Made by a program: the position numbers and the translations under genes. Of a stretch of DNA of 29,923 nucleotides, positions 5,600 to 13,312 are shown piece after piece. Where the stretch lies: positions 1-29,923 of IMG/VR virus record IMGVR_UViG_3300046557_000416; one strand, 5' to 3'. The notes beneath the pieces were generated by a model. It was not told the DNA's origin. It made no database searches and was given only the letters and a program-made list of their open reading frames with translations. Origin of the DNA: a virus. The number at the start of each line of letters is the position of its first letter. The stretch's first letter is position 1.

Positions 5600-7641
5600 G
5601 CAGCTTTGGCTTTGCGTTCAGCGGCGCGCCACGGGTCGTTGGCCTTAGCCAGCGCGGCCATCGGCGGCGGGCTCACGCTGTTGCCGCACATGTGCACTTG
5701 TTGGGTCTTAGTGAATGGCTTGCCGTCGGCGCCATGGCTGATGATGTAGTCGTCCGGGAAACCTTGAGCCTTGTAAAGCTCAGCCGGTTGCAGCATCCGC
5801 AGGCAGATATCGACGATCACATATGGCGTGTCCTTGATAGTGACGGTCACCAGTCCCAGCCGATCCTTGGTGGTGATGGTTGGCGCTGGTGCGTCGGTGG
5901 CGCTCATGTTCTCGGTGCCGTAGTAGCTGATCAGGAATGCCGCGACGCGCAGCGCACCGGCTTCAACCTCTGGCAAAAGCTGCAGCTCGACCAGCGAACT
6001 CTTGCCGCCACCGCCGGCTGTTATGGTTGGCGCCGGTTCATCCACACCCTGGCCAACGCTGGCGCCGAACTGGCGCTCCATGAAAGCGGTGACCAATCCA
6101 TGGTGTGTGCCACCGGCGCTGATGGTGTGCAGCGGATCGGCTGTGTCACGCGCATCGCAGTTGCCACGCAAGTGCACCAGGTTCGCCGTCACCAGCTGCT
6201 GCTGGCTGCCGGTGTTGGTGACCGTGGTCATTGGGTCTTCGATGCTCTTGGCCGCCGTAGTGTTGAAACCGCCATTCATCTGAGCCATGAACACGGTTGA
6301 GATACCCATGGCGTGAGCGGCACCCGCCGGGCGCTTGTAGTCGCCGCCGCTGGTGATGGTCGGCAGCGGCTCGTCGAGCGCCTTGCCTTCGTCCGCAAAC
6401 CGGAATTTCACCAGGTGGGCAGCGGCGAGAGCGCGGTGACCCCGAGTCATCAATGTGCCGAGAGGCTTATCCGCAGCTACCGGATTTCCGGCATATATTG
6501 GGCCACCGGCACCGACCAGCACCGGACTGATCATCGTCAGCTCGCCGCGATTCGCGCAGGTGACCGTCGGCAGCGGGGCGTGTGGATCGTTGATGCGGTC
6601 GCTGCCCTGATGCGTTGCCGGCGCGATGATCGGGCTGGCCATGGCGAACGATCCGCCGCGCGGCCATGACGTCACGGTGCGCAGCGGGTCATGTGCGGAC
6701 TGGACGCTTTCGCCCGACCAGTTCGCGATCGGCACGATGAATGGATCAGCCGCATCAATGACGAACTTCTTCATTCCCTTGGCGATTCGGCGCAGGGTGG
6801 CAGGTGCCAGCGGTTTTACCCGGTCGAAAATGCTTTTGCTCGGTATGGTCCAGTCGATGCACTCGGCAGCGGTGCGCCACTTCTGCTGTCCTTTGACCGG
6901 ATGCTTTGCGTGGGTTGGCTCAGGCCACACAATCGGCTGGTTATCGCAACGGGCGATCATGAACAGTCGCTCACGACTGGTCGGCGCGCCGAAGTCGCAG
7001 GCCTTAATCACCCGCCACTCAACGGCGTAGCCCAGGCGCTGCAGTTCAGCGACGAACACTGCCCACGTTTGCCCGCGACGCTTCGGGTCAGGCACTAGGA
7101 ACTGCTGGTGAACCGGTACGACTTCGCCAGGCTCGGCAATGGAACCGCCCAACTTCATCACCCGGCCGGTGGCCTTGCAGCGCTTGGCGATCAGCGGCCC
7201 CCATTGGAGGATCTGTTTCACGTTCTCCAAGCTGATGACGCGCGGCTTCTTCTTGCCAGCCCACTTCAGCCCGATCCACGAAAGGTTTCGGATCTCGCGC
7301 TTGCGCGGCTGGCCGCCGGCAGCCTGGGAGTGATGCGTGCAGTCTGGTGACATGTGGAACCAGCCAACGGCCTTGCCGCCGCACTCGGTGTCTGGATCAC
7401 CCTCGAAGACGTCGGTGGTGTAGTGCACCGCGCCCGGGTGATTCACGGCGTGCATGCTGATCGCTTGGGGGCTGTGGTTCTTGGCGACATTCACCGCGCG
7501 ACCCAGGCCCATCTCCAGCCCGGTACCGGCGCCGCCGCCACCGCAGAAGAAGTCGACAACGATCTCATCGTCCTGAGTGCTGAAGCCGAGTCCGTATTGA
7601 GTTTTGAAATCGAAGGGGTGTTTCTTCTGTTGTGCGGACAT
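5596..7641 (-). CDS. DNA cytosine-C5 methyltransferase with repeated variable region
   Basis: A 681-residue enzyme that transfers a methyl group from S-adenosylmethionine to cytosine C5 in DNA. Motif I is VVDFFCGGGGAGTG (28-41). The catalytic Cys lies in MSPDCTHHS (C101, so P-D-C rather than the usual P-C). ENV is at 139-141, TSRER (motif VIII) at 221-225, motif IX (MLQPAELYKAQGFP) at about 616-629 and motif X (GNSV) at about 653. Between motifs VIII and IX the protein holds eight copies of a P-x-x-T-[IVL] motif (about residues 318 to 590), replacing a compact recognition domain. The start at 7641 has GAGGA about nine bases upstream. It follows the adenine methyltransferase in a likely operon. 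It probably protects phage DNA from restriction; the target site is unknown. Confidence 0.92.
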   Translation of the reverse strand: MSAQQKKHPFDFKTQYGLGFSTQDDEIVVDFFCGGGGAGTGLEMGLGRAVNVAKNHSPQAISMHAVNHPGAVHYTTDVFEGDPDTECGGKAVGWFHMSPDCTHHSQAAGGQPRKREIRNLSWIGLKWAGKKKPRVISLENVKQILQWGPLIAKRCKATGRVMKLGGSIAEPGEVVPVHQQFLVPDPKRRGQTWAVFVAELQRLGYAVEWRVIKACDFGAPTSRERLFMIARCDNQPIVWPEPTHAKHPVKGQQKWRTAAECIDWTIPSKSIFDRVKPLAPATLRRIAKGMKKFVIDAADPFIVPIANWSGESVQSAHDPLRTVTSWPRGGSFAMASPIIAPATHQGSDRINDPHAPLPTVTCANRGELTMISPVLVGAGGPIYAGNPVAADKPLGTLMTRGHRALAAAHLVKFRFADEGKALDEPLPTITSGGDYKRPAGAAHAMGISTVFMAQMNGGFNTTAAKSIEDPMTTVTNTGSQQQLVTANLVHLRGNCDARDTADPLHTISAGGTHHGLVTAFMERQFGASVGQGVDEPAPTITAGGGGKSSLVELQLLPEVEAGALRVAAFLISYYGTENMSATDAPAPTITTKDRLGLVTVTIKDTPYVIVDICLRMLQPAELYKAQGFPDDYIISHGADGKPFTKTQQVHMCGNSVSPPPMAALAKANDPWRAAERKAKAA

Positions 7642-7651
7642 AGGGGATCCT

Positions 7652-7663
7652 CGCCGGCTGGCG
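7652..7663 (-). promoter_or_regulatory. Hairpin upstream of the C5-methyltransferase RBS
   Basis: CGCC-GGCT-GGCG hairpin just beyond the GAGGA ribosome site. The 15 bases at 7653-7667 (GCCGGCTGGCGTGAT) are repeated exactly at 8570-8584 before the adenine methyltransferase, so the two methylase genes carry related leaders. Confidence 0.5.
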
Positions 7664-7688
7664 TGATAGTGAAAAAGGGGTTTAAGGG

Positions 7689-8543
7689 TTATGCGCGTTC
7701 GCCGAGATCCAGCCCTATCTGGCTGACCCGATCGACGCATGCCGGGCTCAGCCAGACGCATTCGGTGCGGCTTGCAGTGCCGCGGCTGGCGCTGATCCGC
7801 GCCGAAGTGCTGTAGCAGGCCCAGCCCGGCAGCATCTCTGCATATAGGTCGCTCGGGTATCCCGAAAGCACGACCATTCCTTCTAGCTCGAGCAAGACGC
7901 CGAGCAATTCGCGGTGCGCCGCGTCGTCCATTTCGTGCTTGTAGTAGCGACCGCTCGATGCGCCTTTGTACCTGGTGTCATGTACATAGGGCGGGTCGAC
8001 GTAGTGCAATGTCTGCGGGGCATCGTGCGCCGTGATCACCTCGATCGCCGGTCTGTTTTCGATCAGCACGCCGCTCAGACGCTGGCCAACCTCGGCCAGT
8101 TGCTCAGGGTAGGTTGCCCAAAGTGATTGGGCTGTGCCGTATTGGCGCTTTGTGTCGATGCGGAATCCCGTAACGCCCTTCGTAGCGCCGGCCGAACCGA
8201 AGCCCATCTGAGCGCGGATGATGGTGCGCCTTGCTCGCTCGACTGGCTCGGTGCTCGGCTCCCATGAAAGCTCAAACTCCTCGCGAGAGTAGGGCGTGAA
8301 GACCAAGCGCTCAGTGAGTACCGATCGCGCAACCGGATCCTGCAGGACGCGGAACAGGTTGACGATGTCGCCGTCCAGGTCGTTGTAGACCTCAGCATAC
8401 GATCGAGGTTTTTGCATCAGCACGCCGGCCGCGCCGCCAAACGATTCGACGTAGCAGGTGTGCGGTGGAAAATGTTGCAGCACCCACGGCGCAAGCCGGA
8501 ACTTGGCACCGTGGTAGCGGATGACCGGTGCGGTGATGGTCAT
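7689..8543 (-). CDS. DNA adenine-N6 methyltransferase (Dam/D12 class)
   Basis: A 284-residue enzyme that methylates adenine in DNA using S-adenosylmethionine. VIRYHGAKFRLAPWV near the start and ESFGGAAGVL are the motif X/I elements of D12-class MTases. HYVDPPYVHDTRY carries the catalytic DPPY motif. HRELLGVL and VVLSGYPSDLYAEML are typical of phage Dam-like enzymes. The frame is open further upstream. ATG 8543 has GGA seven bases upstream; ATG 8555, four codons earlier, is the alternative. It lies 47 bases before the cytosine methyltransferase, in the same direction. Together they probably mask phage DNA from host restriction. Confidence 0.92.
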   Translation of the reverse strand: MTITAPVIRYHGAKFRLAPWVLQHFPPHTCYVESFGGAAGVLMQKPRSYAEVYNDLDGDIVNLFRVLQDPVARSVLTERLVFTPYSREEFELSWEPSTEPVERARRTIIRAQMGFGSAGATKGVTGFRIDTKRQYGTAQSLWATYPEQLAEVGQRLSGVLIENRPAIEVITAHDAPQTLHYVDPPYVHDTRYKGASSGRYYKHEMDDAAHRELLGVLLELEGMVVLSGYPSDLYAEMLPGWACYSTSARISASRGTASRTECVWLSPACVDRVSQIGLDLGERA

Positions 8544-8560
8544 ATTGAATTCCATGTGCG

Positions 8561-8580
8561 CGCCGGCCTGCCGGCTGGCG
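8561..8580 (-). promoter_or_regulatory. Hairpin upstream of the adenine methyltransferase
   Basis: GCCGGC occurs twice, separated by CT, inside a CGCC...GGCG frame, giving alternative short stems. Its outer half is identical to the leader of the cytosine methyltransferase gene. Confidence 0.45.
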
Positions 8581-8634
8581 TGATTCGTAGAAGTGGGGTA
8601 TGTGTGTCTTAACTCACACTGGCAGGAGGCCGAC

Positions 8635-8823
8635 ATGAGGTTGCAGAGCGATGTAGATGCGCTGGCGGCGATCGAAGAGGACGCCAAGGCAATGCTGAAA
8701 CGGATAGGGCTGCCGGACGACGCGGTGAAGCTTGAGGTGGTCGTGTTCCTTCGGGAGGTGATCGACCTGGCCTGCTACATGGAGTCGAAGCATCGGCTGG
8801 TTGAAGCGCCGGCGTTCGTCTGA
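8635..8823 (+). CDS. Small helical protein, unknown function
   Basis: A 62-residue ORF (MRLQSDVDAL to VEAPAFV) that starts at an ATG with a perfect AGGAGG six bases upstream, the strongest ribosome site in this part of the window. It runs opposite to the methyltransferases and towards the HNH gene. The sequence looks all-helical and acidic. I recognise no family. Confidence 0.65.
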   Translation: MRLQSDVDALAAIEEDAKAMLKRIGLPDDAVKLEVVVFLREVIDLACYMESKHRLVEAPAFV

Positions 8824-8898
8824 GCTGGCGCATTACCCGCCGTTGCGGTATTTGTGTTCGGCCCGGCATGGGTTCAGAACAGATATTTAGGGGAAGCT

Positions 8899-9642
8899 AT
8901 GGCTGAGCGTAACCAGCACGGACTTGGTCGCTATGTCCCTCAGGATGTCCGCCGCGAAGTTCGAAGTCGTTGCGGGTTTGGGTGCGTTATATGTGGTTTG
9001 GCTTACTACGACTATGAGCACTTCGAACCCGACTTCAAGGACGCTAAGGAACACAACCCAAAGGGGATGACTTTGCTCTGCATGCAGTGCAATCAAAAAA
9101 GGGCGCGTGGGACGCTATCGGCTGCCACGGTAGCTCGGGCGAACGCTAATCCCAAGTGCAAGCAGCAGGGATTCGCATCTGAACTATTTGACTTTGGCCT
9201 GGAGCAAATAGAAGTGAAGCTTGCCGGAGCATCCTTCATAGATTGCGGAACGCTGATTCAGGTTCGGGGAGCAGACCTTCTGTCTTTCAAACCTCCCGCG
9301 GAACCAAACTCACCTTTTCTGCTATCCGGCCTTCTGTCGGATGCCACGGGCGCAACGACGTTACGAATTGTTGATAACGAATGGTTTGCAGGTGATGAAA
9401 ACTGGGATGTCGAAACAGTCGGTCCTTTAATCACAATCAGGCGCGGACTTGGTGATATCGCTCTTCAAGTTAGAGTTATGCCCCCTCACGCTTTAGCTAT
9501 CGAGCGTATAGACATGCAGTGCGAAGGCTATTTTATTCGTGGGGAAGGGGACATGCTTAAGCTTTCACAGGACGGTCGTAACTGGAACACGCTTCAGACC
9601 CTCAGTGTTCGTAGCTGTGGGATTGGTATCAAGATTGAATAA
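8899..9642 (+). CDS. HNH-type endonuclease with unrecognised C-terminal domain
   Basis: A 247-residue protein. Residues 20-70 form a zinc-bound HNH-like module: C25-x3-C29-x2-C32, H41 in YEHF, H52-N53, and C61-x2-C64-N65. This module normally cuts DNA. The remaining ~170 residues are rich in beta-strand patterns (SFIDCGTLIQVRG, then TTLRIVDNEW, then ALQVRVMPP) and match nothing I recognise; they could be a sensor or target-binding domain. The start at 8899 has AGGGG upstream. It has lower GC than the methyltransferases and runs with the 62-residue gene. A role in defence or phage competition is possible but unproven. Confidence 0.75.
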   Translation: MAERNQHGLGRYVPQDVRREVRSRCGFGCVICGLAYYDYEHFEPDFKDAKEHNPKGMTLLCMQCNQKRARGTLSAATVARANANPKCKQQGFASELFDFGLEQIEVKLAGASFIDCGTLIQVRGADLLSFKPPAEPNSPFLLSGLLSDATGATTLRIVDNEWFAGDENWDVETVGPLITIRRGLGDIALQVRVMPPHALAIERIDMQCEGYFIRGEGDMLKLSQDGRNWNTLQTLSVRSCGIGIKIE

Positions 9643-9681
9643 TCCGGCACACTGTTAACTGAATGCAGCGAGCAGGGTGGG

Positions 9682-10065
9682 TTATGCTGGTGTTTCGATT
9701 TCGTCTTCAGGCTCTGGCGGATCATCTGCGATCGACTTCATGCCGGCGGCCTGGATAATGCGCGACACCTTTTCAGTGACAACAAAAGGTGTCGTGACAC
9801 ACTTGAGCATCCGGACTTGCGTTTCGAAGTCAGCGGCGATCAGGTTTCGAAGCAGGTTCTGATACACCTCCTGCTGGTTGTTGAAGCCGTGCGCTGCCAT
9901 GACCCGCTTGAGGTCAGGCTTGAACACGCCGGCGACCTCAACCGTAAACTTCTCCACGCCCAAAGCAGCGTCCTTTGCTGCAGCCTTCTCGCGCTTCCTG
10001 CGCTGCTTGATGGCTTCCGCTGTCGGCTGGGGTTCTCCCACCGTCAGATCCTGTTCCTCGGCCAT
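9682..10065 (-). CDS. Phage protein with basic N-terminal helix, unknown function
   Basis: A 127-residue protein: an acidic start, then a basic helix (AIKQRRKREKAAAKDAALG), then FKPDLKRVMAAHGFNNQQEVYQNLL, which resembles the helix pattern of a small DNA-binding domain, and an acidic tail. Start ATG 10065 has AGAGG six bases upstream. That ribosome site lies within an imperfect GGCCAGCC/GGTTGGCC hairpin and may be partly masked. Codons for residues ~91-101 carry the 9763-9794 inverted repeat. No family recognised. Confidence 0.65.
   Translation of the reverse strand: MAEEQDLTVGEPQPTAEAIKQRRKREKAAAKDAALGVEKFTVEVAGVFKPDLKRVMAAHGFNNQQEVYQNLLRNLIAADFETQVRMLKCVTTPFVVTEKVSRIIQAAGMKSIADDPPEPEDEIETPA
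9763..9794. repeat. 11-bp perfect inverted repeat of the GCGACAC type
   Basis: CGACACCTTTT (9763-9773) and AAAAGGTGTCG (9784-9794) form a perfect inverted repeat with a 10-base spacer inside the 9682-10065 gene. The half-site is shared with the repeats at 21616-21651 and 27622-27656. Confidence 0.7.
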
Positions 10066-10231
10066 GGCCAACCTCTTCAATTCGGCTGGCCGGCAAGTCC
10101 AGCCAGGTATGTCGGCGGCGCTGCTGCGCCGAATTGATCGCTTGCTTCACAAAAACAATGGGAGGCACCAAGCTCCCGGCGGATGGAGCAATAACTGATT
10201 CCTGTGGGCAATTGATAGTGTTGCCGGGCAT
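9938..10231 (-). CDS. Doubtful ORF in the 10066-10369 gap
   Basis: The 300-base gap before the PutAbiC-like gene holds a minus-strand frame whose first ~50 residues look protein-like (PPIVFVKQAINSAQQRRR, then TWLDLPASRIEEV). The frame then runs 128 bases into the 9682-10065 gene in a different phase with Gly/Arg/Ser-rich translation. Either a small gene is coupled to the next one, or a frameshift has cut a longer gene. No ribosome site is evident. Nothing else is seen in this gap. Confidence 0.25.
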   Translation of the reverse strand: MPGNTINCPQESVIAPSAGSLVPPIVFVKQAINSAQQRRRHTWLDLPASRIEEVGHGRGTGSDGGRTPADSGSHQAAQEAREGCSKGRCFGRGEVYG

Positions 10232-10369
10232 ATTCGTGGGTTGCACACTTGGATTCCTCCAGCCAGCCCCAACGCTGCATTACCTAAAGCGAAACAGTGG
10301 CAATTTAGTAAGCGATAGTGTATTCAGTTCGCTCATTTTGAAGTGGTTGGAAATTACAGGGAGTACGAC

Positions 10370-11374
10370 GTGAGCTGGTTTGACGTAAATGTCGATATTT
10401 TGAAGAACAAAACGTGGATGGTCGAAGCATCCTCGTTCGAGAACTCGCTCGATCACGTCGCTCTTCGATCATTTTCTACTATAAACTGGATTTGGTACGC
10501 TTTACTTCTAGTTGTCTTACTATCGGTCGGGTACTTATTGTTCACGCGGGCTGGTAGGCTTGGCGATAAGTTGGCGAGCTATTTAAGGGTGGCGGTTGTA
10601 TTTGGATTCTTGTTCGGTGTTTACGGAAGTTATCTGGTGCTGCTGTTGTGGAATATCCCTTTTCCGGGGATTCCAGATGCGATAAGAGAGGGCGTGTTTG
10701 GAGATAGCTTAGGAACCTTAAATACTTTGTTCTCCGGCTTGGCGTTTTCTGGTGTTCTTTTAACGTTGCTATTCCAGAGGAAGGATCTTTCTGAAACGCG
10801 CTCTCAAATTGCTAGCCAGCAAGCGGAGTCACAGTTTTATAATTTATTAAGCCACCAGCAGGAAGTTGTGAGGAATTTTGATCTACAAAACAAGATAACT
10901 GATGAAGTTGTTTCGCGGGGTAGGGATTGCTTCAGAAATTGGTCGGAAACCTTGCAAGAAATTCATAAAAACTATTCCGTTTCGTTTGGTAAAGTCGAAA
11001 GTCATATAATTCCTTATGAATTGGTTTATGAAATGGGGCGGGCAGATCTTAGTCTCTACTTTCGGAGCCTTTATTCTGTATTTCGTTTTGTTGAGAAAAC
11101 AAACTATGAAGGTGATGCGCAATTTGGAGTAGTGCTGCGGTCTCTGCTTTCTGACTATGAGCTTGTACTATTGTTCTATAATTCGCTTTCAACTAGAGGC
11201 GTTAAGTTTCGGAGATTTATATACGAGCATGCCTTGTTCGATAATTTAGATCCGAACCTTTTGCTAGTGCCTGAACACGCTCTTTATTTGAATATTGAGG
11301 CTTTTGGTCAGAATGAAGCTATTTTAAGGCTTTTTCCTGATCCGCTCGGCCCCCCCGACCGATCTGGTAATTAG
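10370..11374 (+). CDS. PutAbiC-like membrane protein (putative phage abortive infection/exclusion)
   Basis: A 334-residue protein with membrane segments at about 38-58, 72-94 and 112-135. A cytoplasmic helical part follows. The third segment, SLGTLNTLFSGLAFSGVLLT with QRKDL after it, plus a QFYNLL block (155-160) and a YFRSLYSVFRF block, is the signature pattern of the 'putative phage abortive infection protein' family. Family members occur in prophages and plasmids and are thought to block other phages; the mechanism is unknown. The gene is AT-rich against its surroundings and runs against the flanking operons, a typical moron. I chose GTG 10370 because GGGAG lies six bases upstream; GTG 10343 would add nine residues. 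Confidence 0.75.
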   Translation: MSWFDVNVDILKNKTWMVEASSFENSLDHVALRSFSTINWIWYALLLVVLLSVGYLLFTRAGRLGDKLASYLRVAVVFGFLFGVYGSYLVLLLWNIPFPGIPDAIREGVFGDSLGTLNTLFSGLAFSGVLLTLLFQRKDLSETRSQIASQQAESQFYNLLSHQQEVVRNFDLQNKITDEVVSRGRDCFRNWSETLQEIHKNYSVSFGKVESHIIPYELVYEMGRADLSLYFRSLYSVFRFVEKTNYEGDAQFGVVLRSLLSDYELVLLFYNSLSTRGVKFRRFIYEHALFDNLDPNLLLVPEHALYLNIEAFGQNEAILRLFPDPLGPPDRSGN

Positions 11375-11444
11375 GACTCGATATGTGACCAATGGCTAGT
11401 GGAAGTGTTACTTTTCAATGATTCTCGAAGATCGCGATTCGGCT

Positions 11445-11687
11445 TCATATCGAACTCGATATCTTGCGGAGAGCCTTTCGGGCGGCGGCCGATATCGGCT
11501 TTGGCCGACGCTTGAGGACTGTTTCAGGGTCTACCCAGTCACGCCGCGCAGGCCTTAGCTTCATGCGAGCCGGCGGCAACTCTTTGAAGCTGCCGCCGGG
11601 ATTAGCCCAAAAGTGAGCCATCGCAGCGGCGATCCGTTCTGACTCAGTCTGCTTTTCACGAACTGCGTTGAGGTTGAGGCTGATCAT
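11445..11687 (-). CDS. Small phage protein downstream of the exonuclease, unknown
   Basis: An 80-residue basic protein (MISLNLNAVREKQTESERIAA...). It has an ERIAAAMAHFWANPGGSFKEL segment and an arginine/lysine-rich C-terminus. Its ATG overlaps the exonuclease stop (ATGA at 11684-11687), so it is translated as the last member of the recombination operon. No family recognised; being coupled to the exonuclease it could be an accessory factor. Confidence 0.65.
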   Translation of the reverse strand: MISLNLNAVREKQTESERIAAAMAHFWANPGGSFKELPPARMKLRPARRDWVDPETVLKRRPKPISAAARKALRKISSSI

Positions 11688-13312
11688 GCGGCCACCTTGA
11701 CCAGCCTCACGCCGGCCATACTGAACTTGGCGCCTTGGGCTGCGACCATTGCGTCGAGGTTGTCCCAATCTACAGTCAGTACCGAAATAGGGGCTTGGCC
11801 GTAGGCTACGGCTTTGATCAGCGACTCCAGATCGAAAACTTCGGCCTGCAGGTTTACCGTCGCCGCGGTGGTGGTCGCTGATTTCTGGGCCGGCTGAATT
11901 GGCGCGGAGACTTTTGCCGACGCCGGGGAGGCGATGGGTTCAGGCTCAACCGGAGCCTTGGCTTTAGCCTCGTCTTCGATTCGCTTCAGTTCCTGTTGGC
12001 GGATCTGTTCGCGCTGCGCTTCGGCTTTCTGCTCCTCCGCCTTCCGGTGTTCAGAAATCCGCACCTTGATCAGCGCGAGCAGGTCGTCGTTCGCCTTCAT
12101 CACCAACTGCTGCACGTCGTTGAACAGAAACAGGTAGTTGGCAGCGAGCTCGTCCAAGCTGGCCAAGTTGGTCCGGATGCTGTCGCCGATTTGGCTTGCG
12201 GCGATTTTCGCCCGGGCCAGCTCGGAGTCGGCGGAGTCGCGCAGACTGCTGATCGTTTTTTTGCCTTTGATGGCTCCCGCGAAATCCGCAGGCACCGCCG
12301 GCATACGCGCTTTGCCGCCCAGTGAAGTGTTGATCTGGTCGATGTGCGTCTGAAGCGCCTTGGCTGCAGTCATGACAATATCTTCGCGAATGCTCAACTT
12401 ACGAGCCTTCACCAGCTTGTCGAGCATCAAGCGCTTCGCACGGGCTTCGGCACTGATCTCGTCAATGGTGCGGAACAGCGCGTCGATGCTCTCGGTTTGG
12501 CTCAGCGCGTGCTGCTTCGCAGCCTCAAGCCGCTCCTCAACATCACCGCACCACTTGACCGCTTTCTCTGCGTCGGCGAAGTGCTGATCAGTTTCCAGTT
12601 CGGTGTTGATCGAGCCGAACACCGCCAGCGAGTGTGCTTTGAACTGCTCCAGGTTGCTGGCGGTAACCATGCCGGTCACTTCGATGCGCAGCGCTGGCAA
12701 GGATTCGGGCGTTTTACCAACGGGCTCTGGCACAACCTCGGCGGGAGTGAAGTCCTGCAAGTCGGCTTGAAACTGTTTCCAGCCTGCGACGAGAGTCTCG
12801 GCTCGGCCCTGTACCGGTGTGTATTCCATCGAAACGAAGTTTCCTTCAGTGCCATCGGAGCAGACGAAGATCACCTTGTCGGCGCCGCTCACCAGCAGTT
12901 GTTGTTCGAGCTGCCAGTAGTAGTGCGCATCGAGGTTGCCGGCGCGAACGTCGGCGGCAAGCTGCTCGTTCCACATTTTGTGCTCGAACAGTACGTCGCC
13001 GAGGATTGTGCAGCCATCGAGGGATGCGAGCAGATCACCTTCGGTACCGACAACGGGAAACAGGTCTTCGCCAATTCGCCCTTCTAGAATCGGACGAGCA
13101 AGTGCCTCGGCTTCGTGCCCTTTATCGAAGAGGTTTTTCTGCACCCACCACGACACGTCCCGATCGAGCCCGGTCTTTTTCGCGTGCAGCAGTTCGGTGC
13201 GCTTCATCTGCTTCGAGGCGCCCATCATTGCCGGCGCTTCTGACGCGGTGAAGTAATTGGTGCGGAGCGCATGCCAAGCTTCGGAGCCCTGAGCGACATT
13301 GTGGATTTTCAT
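11684..13312 (-). CDS. YqaJ/lambda-Exo-type recombination exonuclease with long C-terminal extension
   Basis: A 542-residue protein. The first ~200 residues are a YqaJ/lambda-Exo nuclease: GSEAWHALR (9-17), the helix with GHEAE (65-69), SLDG with D99, and FEHK (109-112, catalytic E-x-K), then QLEQQLLVSGAD. Such enzymes resect double-strand ends so that a RecT-like annealer can load. Residues ~210-490 form a long helical and coiled-coil region ending in a charged Glu/Lys/Ala stretch and a proline linker, about twice the usual nuclease length. The start overlaps the RecT stop (ATGA), as expected for a RecE/RecT-like pair. Confidence 0.88.
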   Translation of the reverse strand: MKIHNVAQGSEAWHALRTNYFTASEAPAMMGASKQMKRTELLHAKKTGLDRDVSWWVQKNLFDKGHEAEALARPILEGRIGEDLFPVVGTEGDLLASLDGCTILGDVLFEHKMWNEQLAADVRAGNLDAHYYWQLEQQLLVSGADKVIFVCSDGTEGNFVSMEYTPVQGRAETLVAGWKQFQADLQDFTPAEVVPEPVGKTPESLPALRIEVTGMVTASNLEQFKAHSLAVFGSINTELETDQHFADAEKAVKWCGDVEERLEAAKQHALSQTESIDALFRTIDEISAEARAKRLMLDKLVKARKLSIREDIVMTAAKALQTHIDQINTSLGGKARMPAVPADFAGAIKGKKTISSLRDSADSELARAKIAASQIGDSIRTNLASLDELAANYLFLFNDVQQLVMKANDDLLALIKVRISEHRKAEEQKAEAQREQIRQQELKRIEDEAKAKAPVEPEPIASPASAKVSAPIQPAQKSATTTAATVNLQAEVFDLESLIKAVAYGQAPISVLTVDWDNLDAMVAAQGAKFSMAGVRLVKVAA

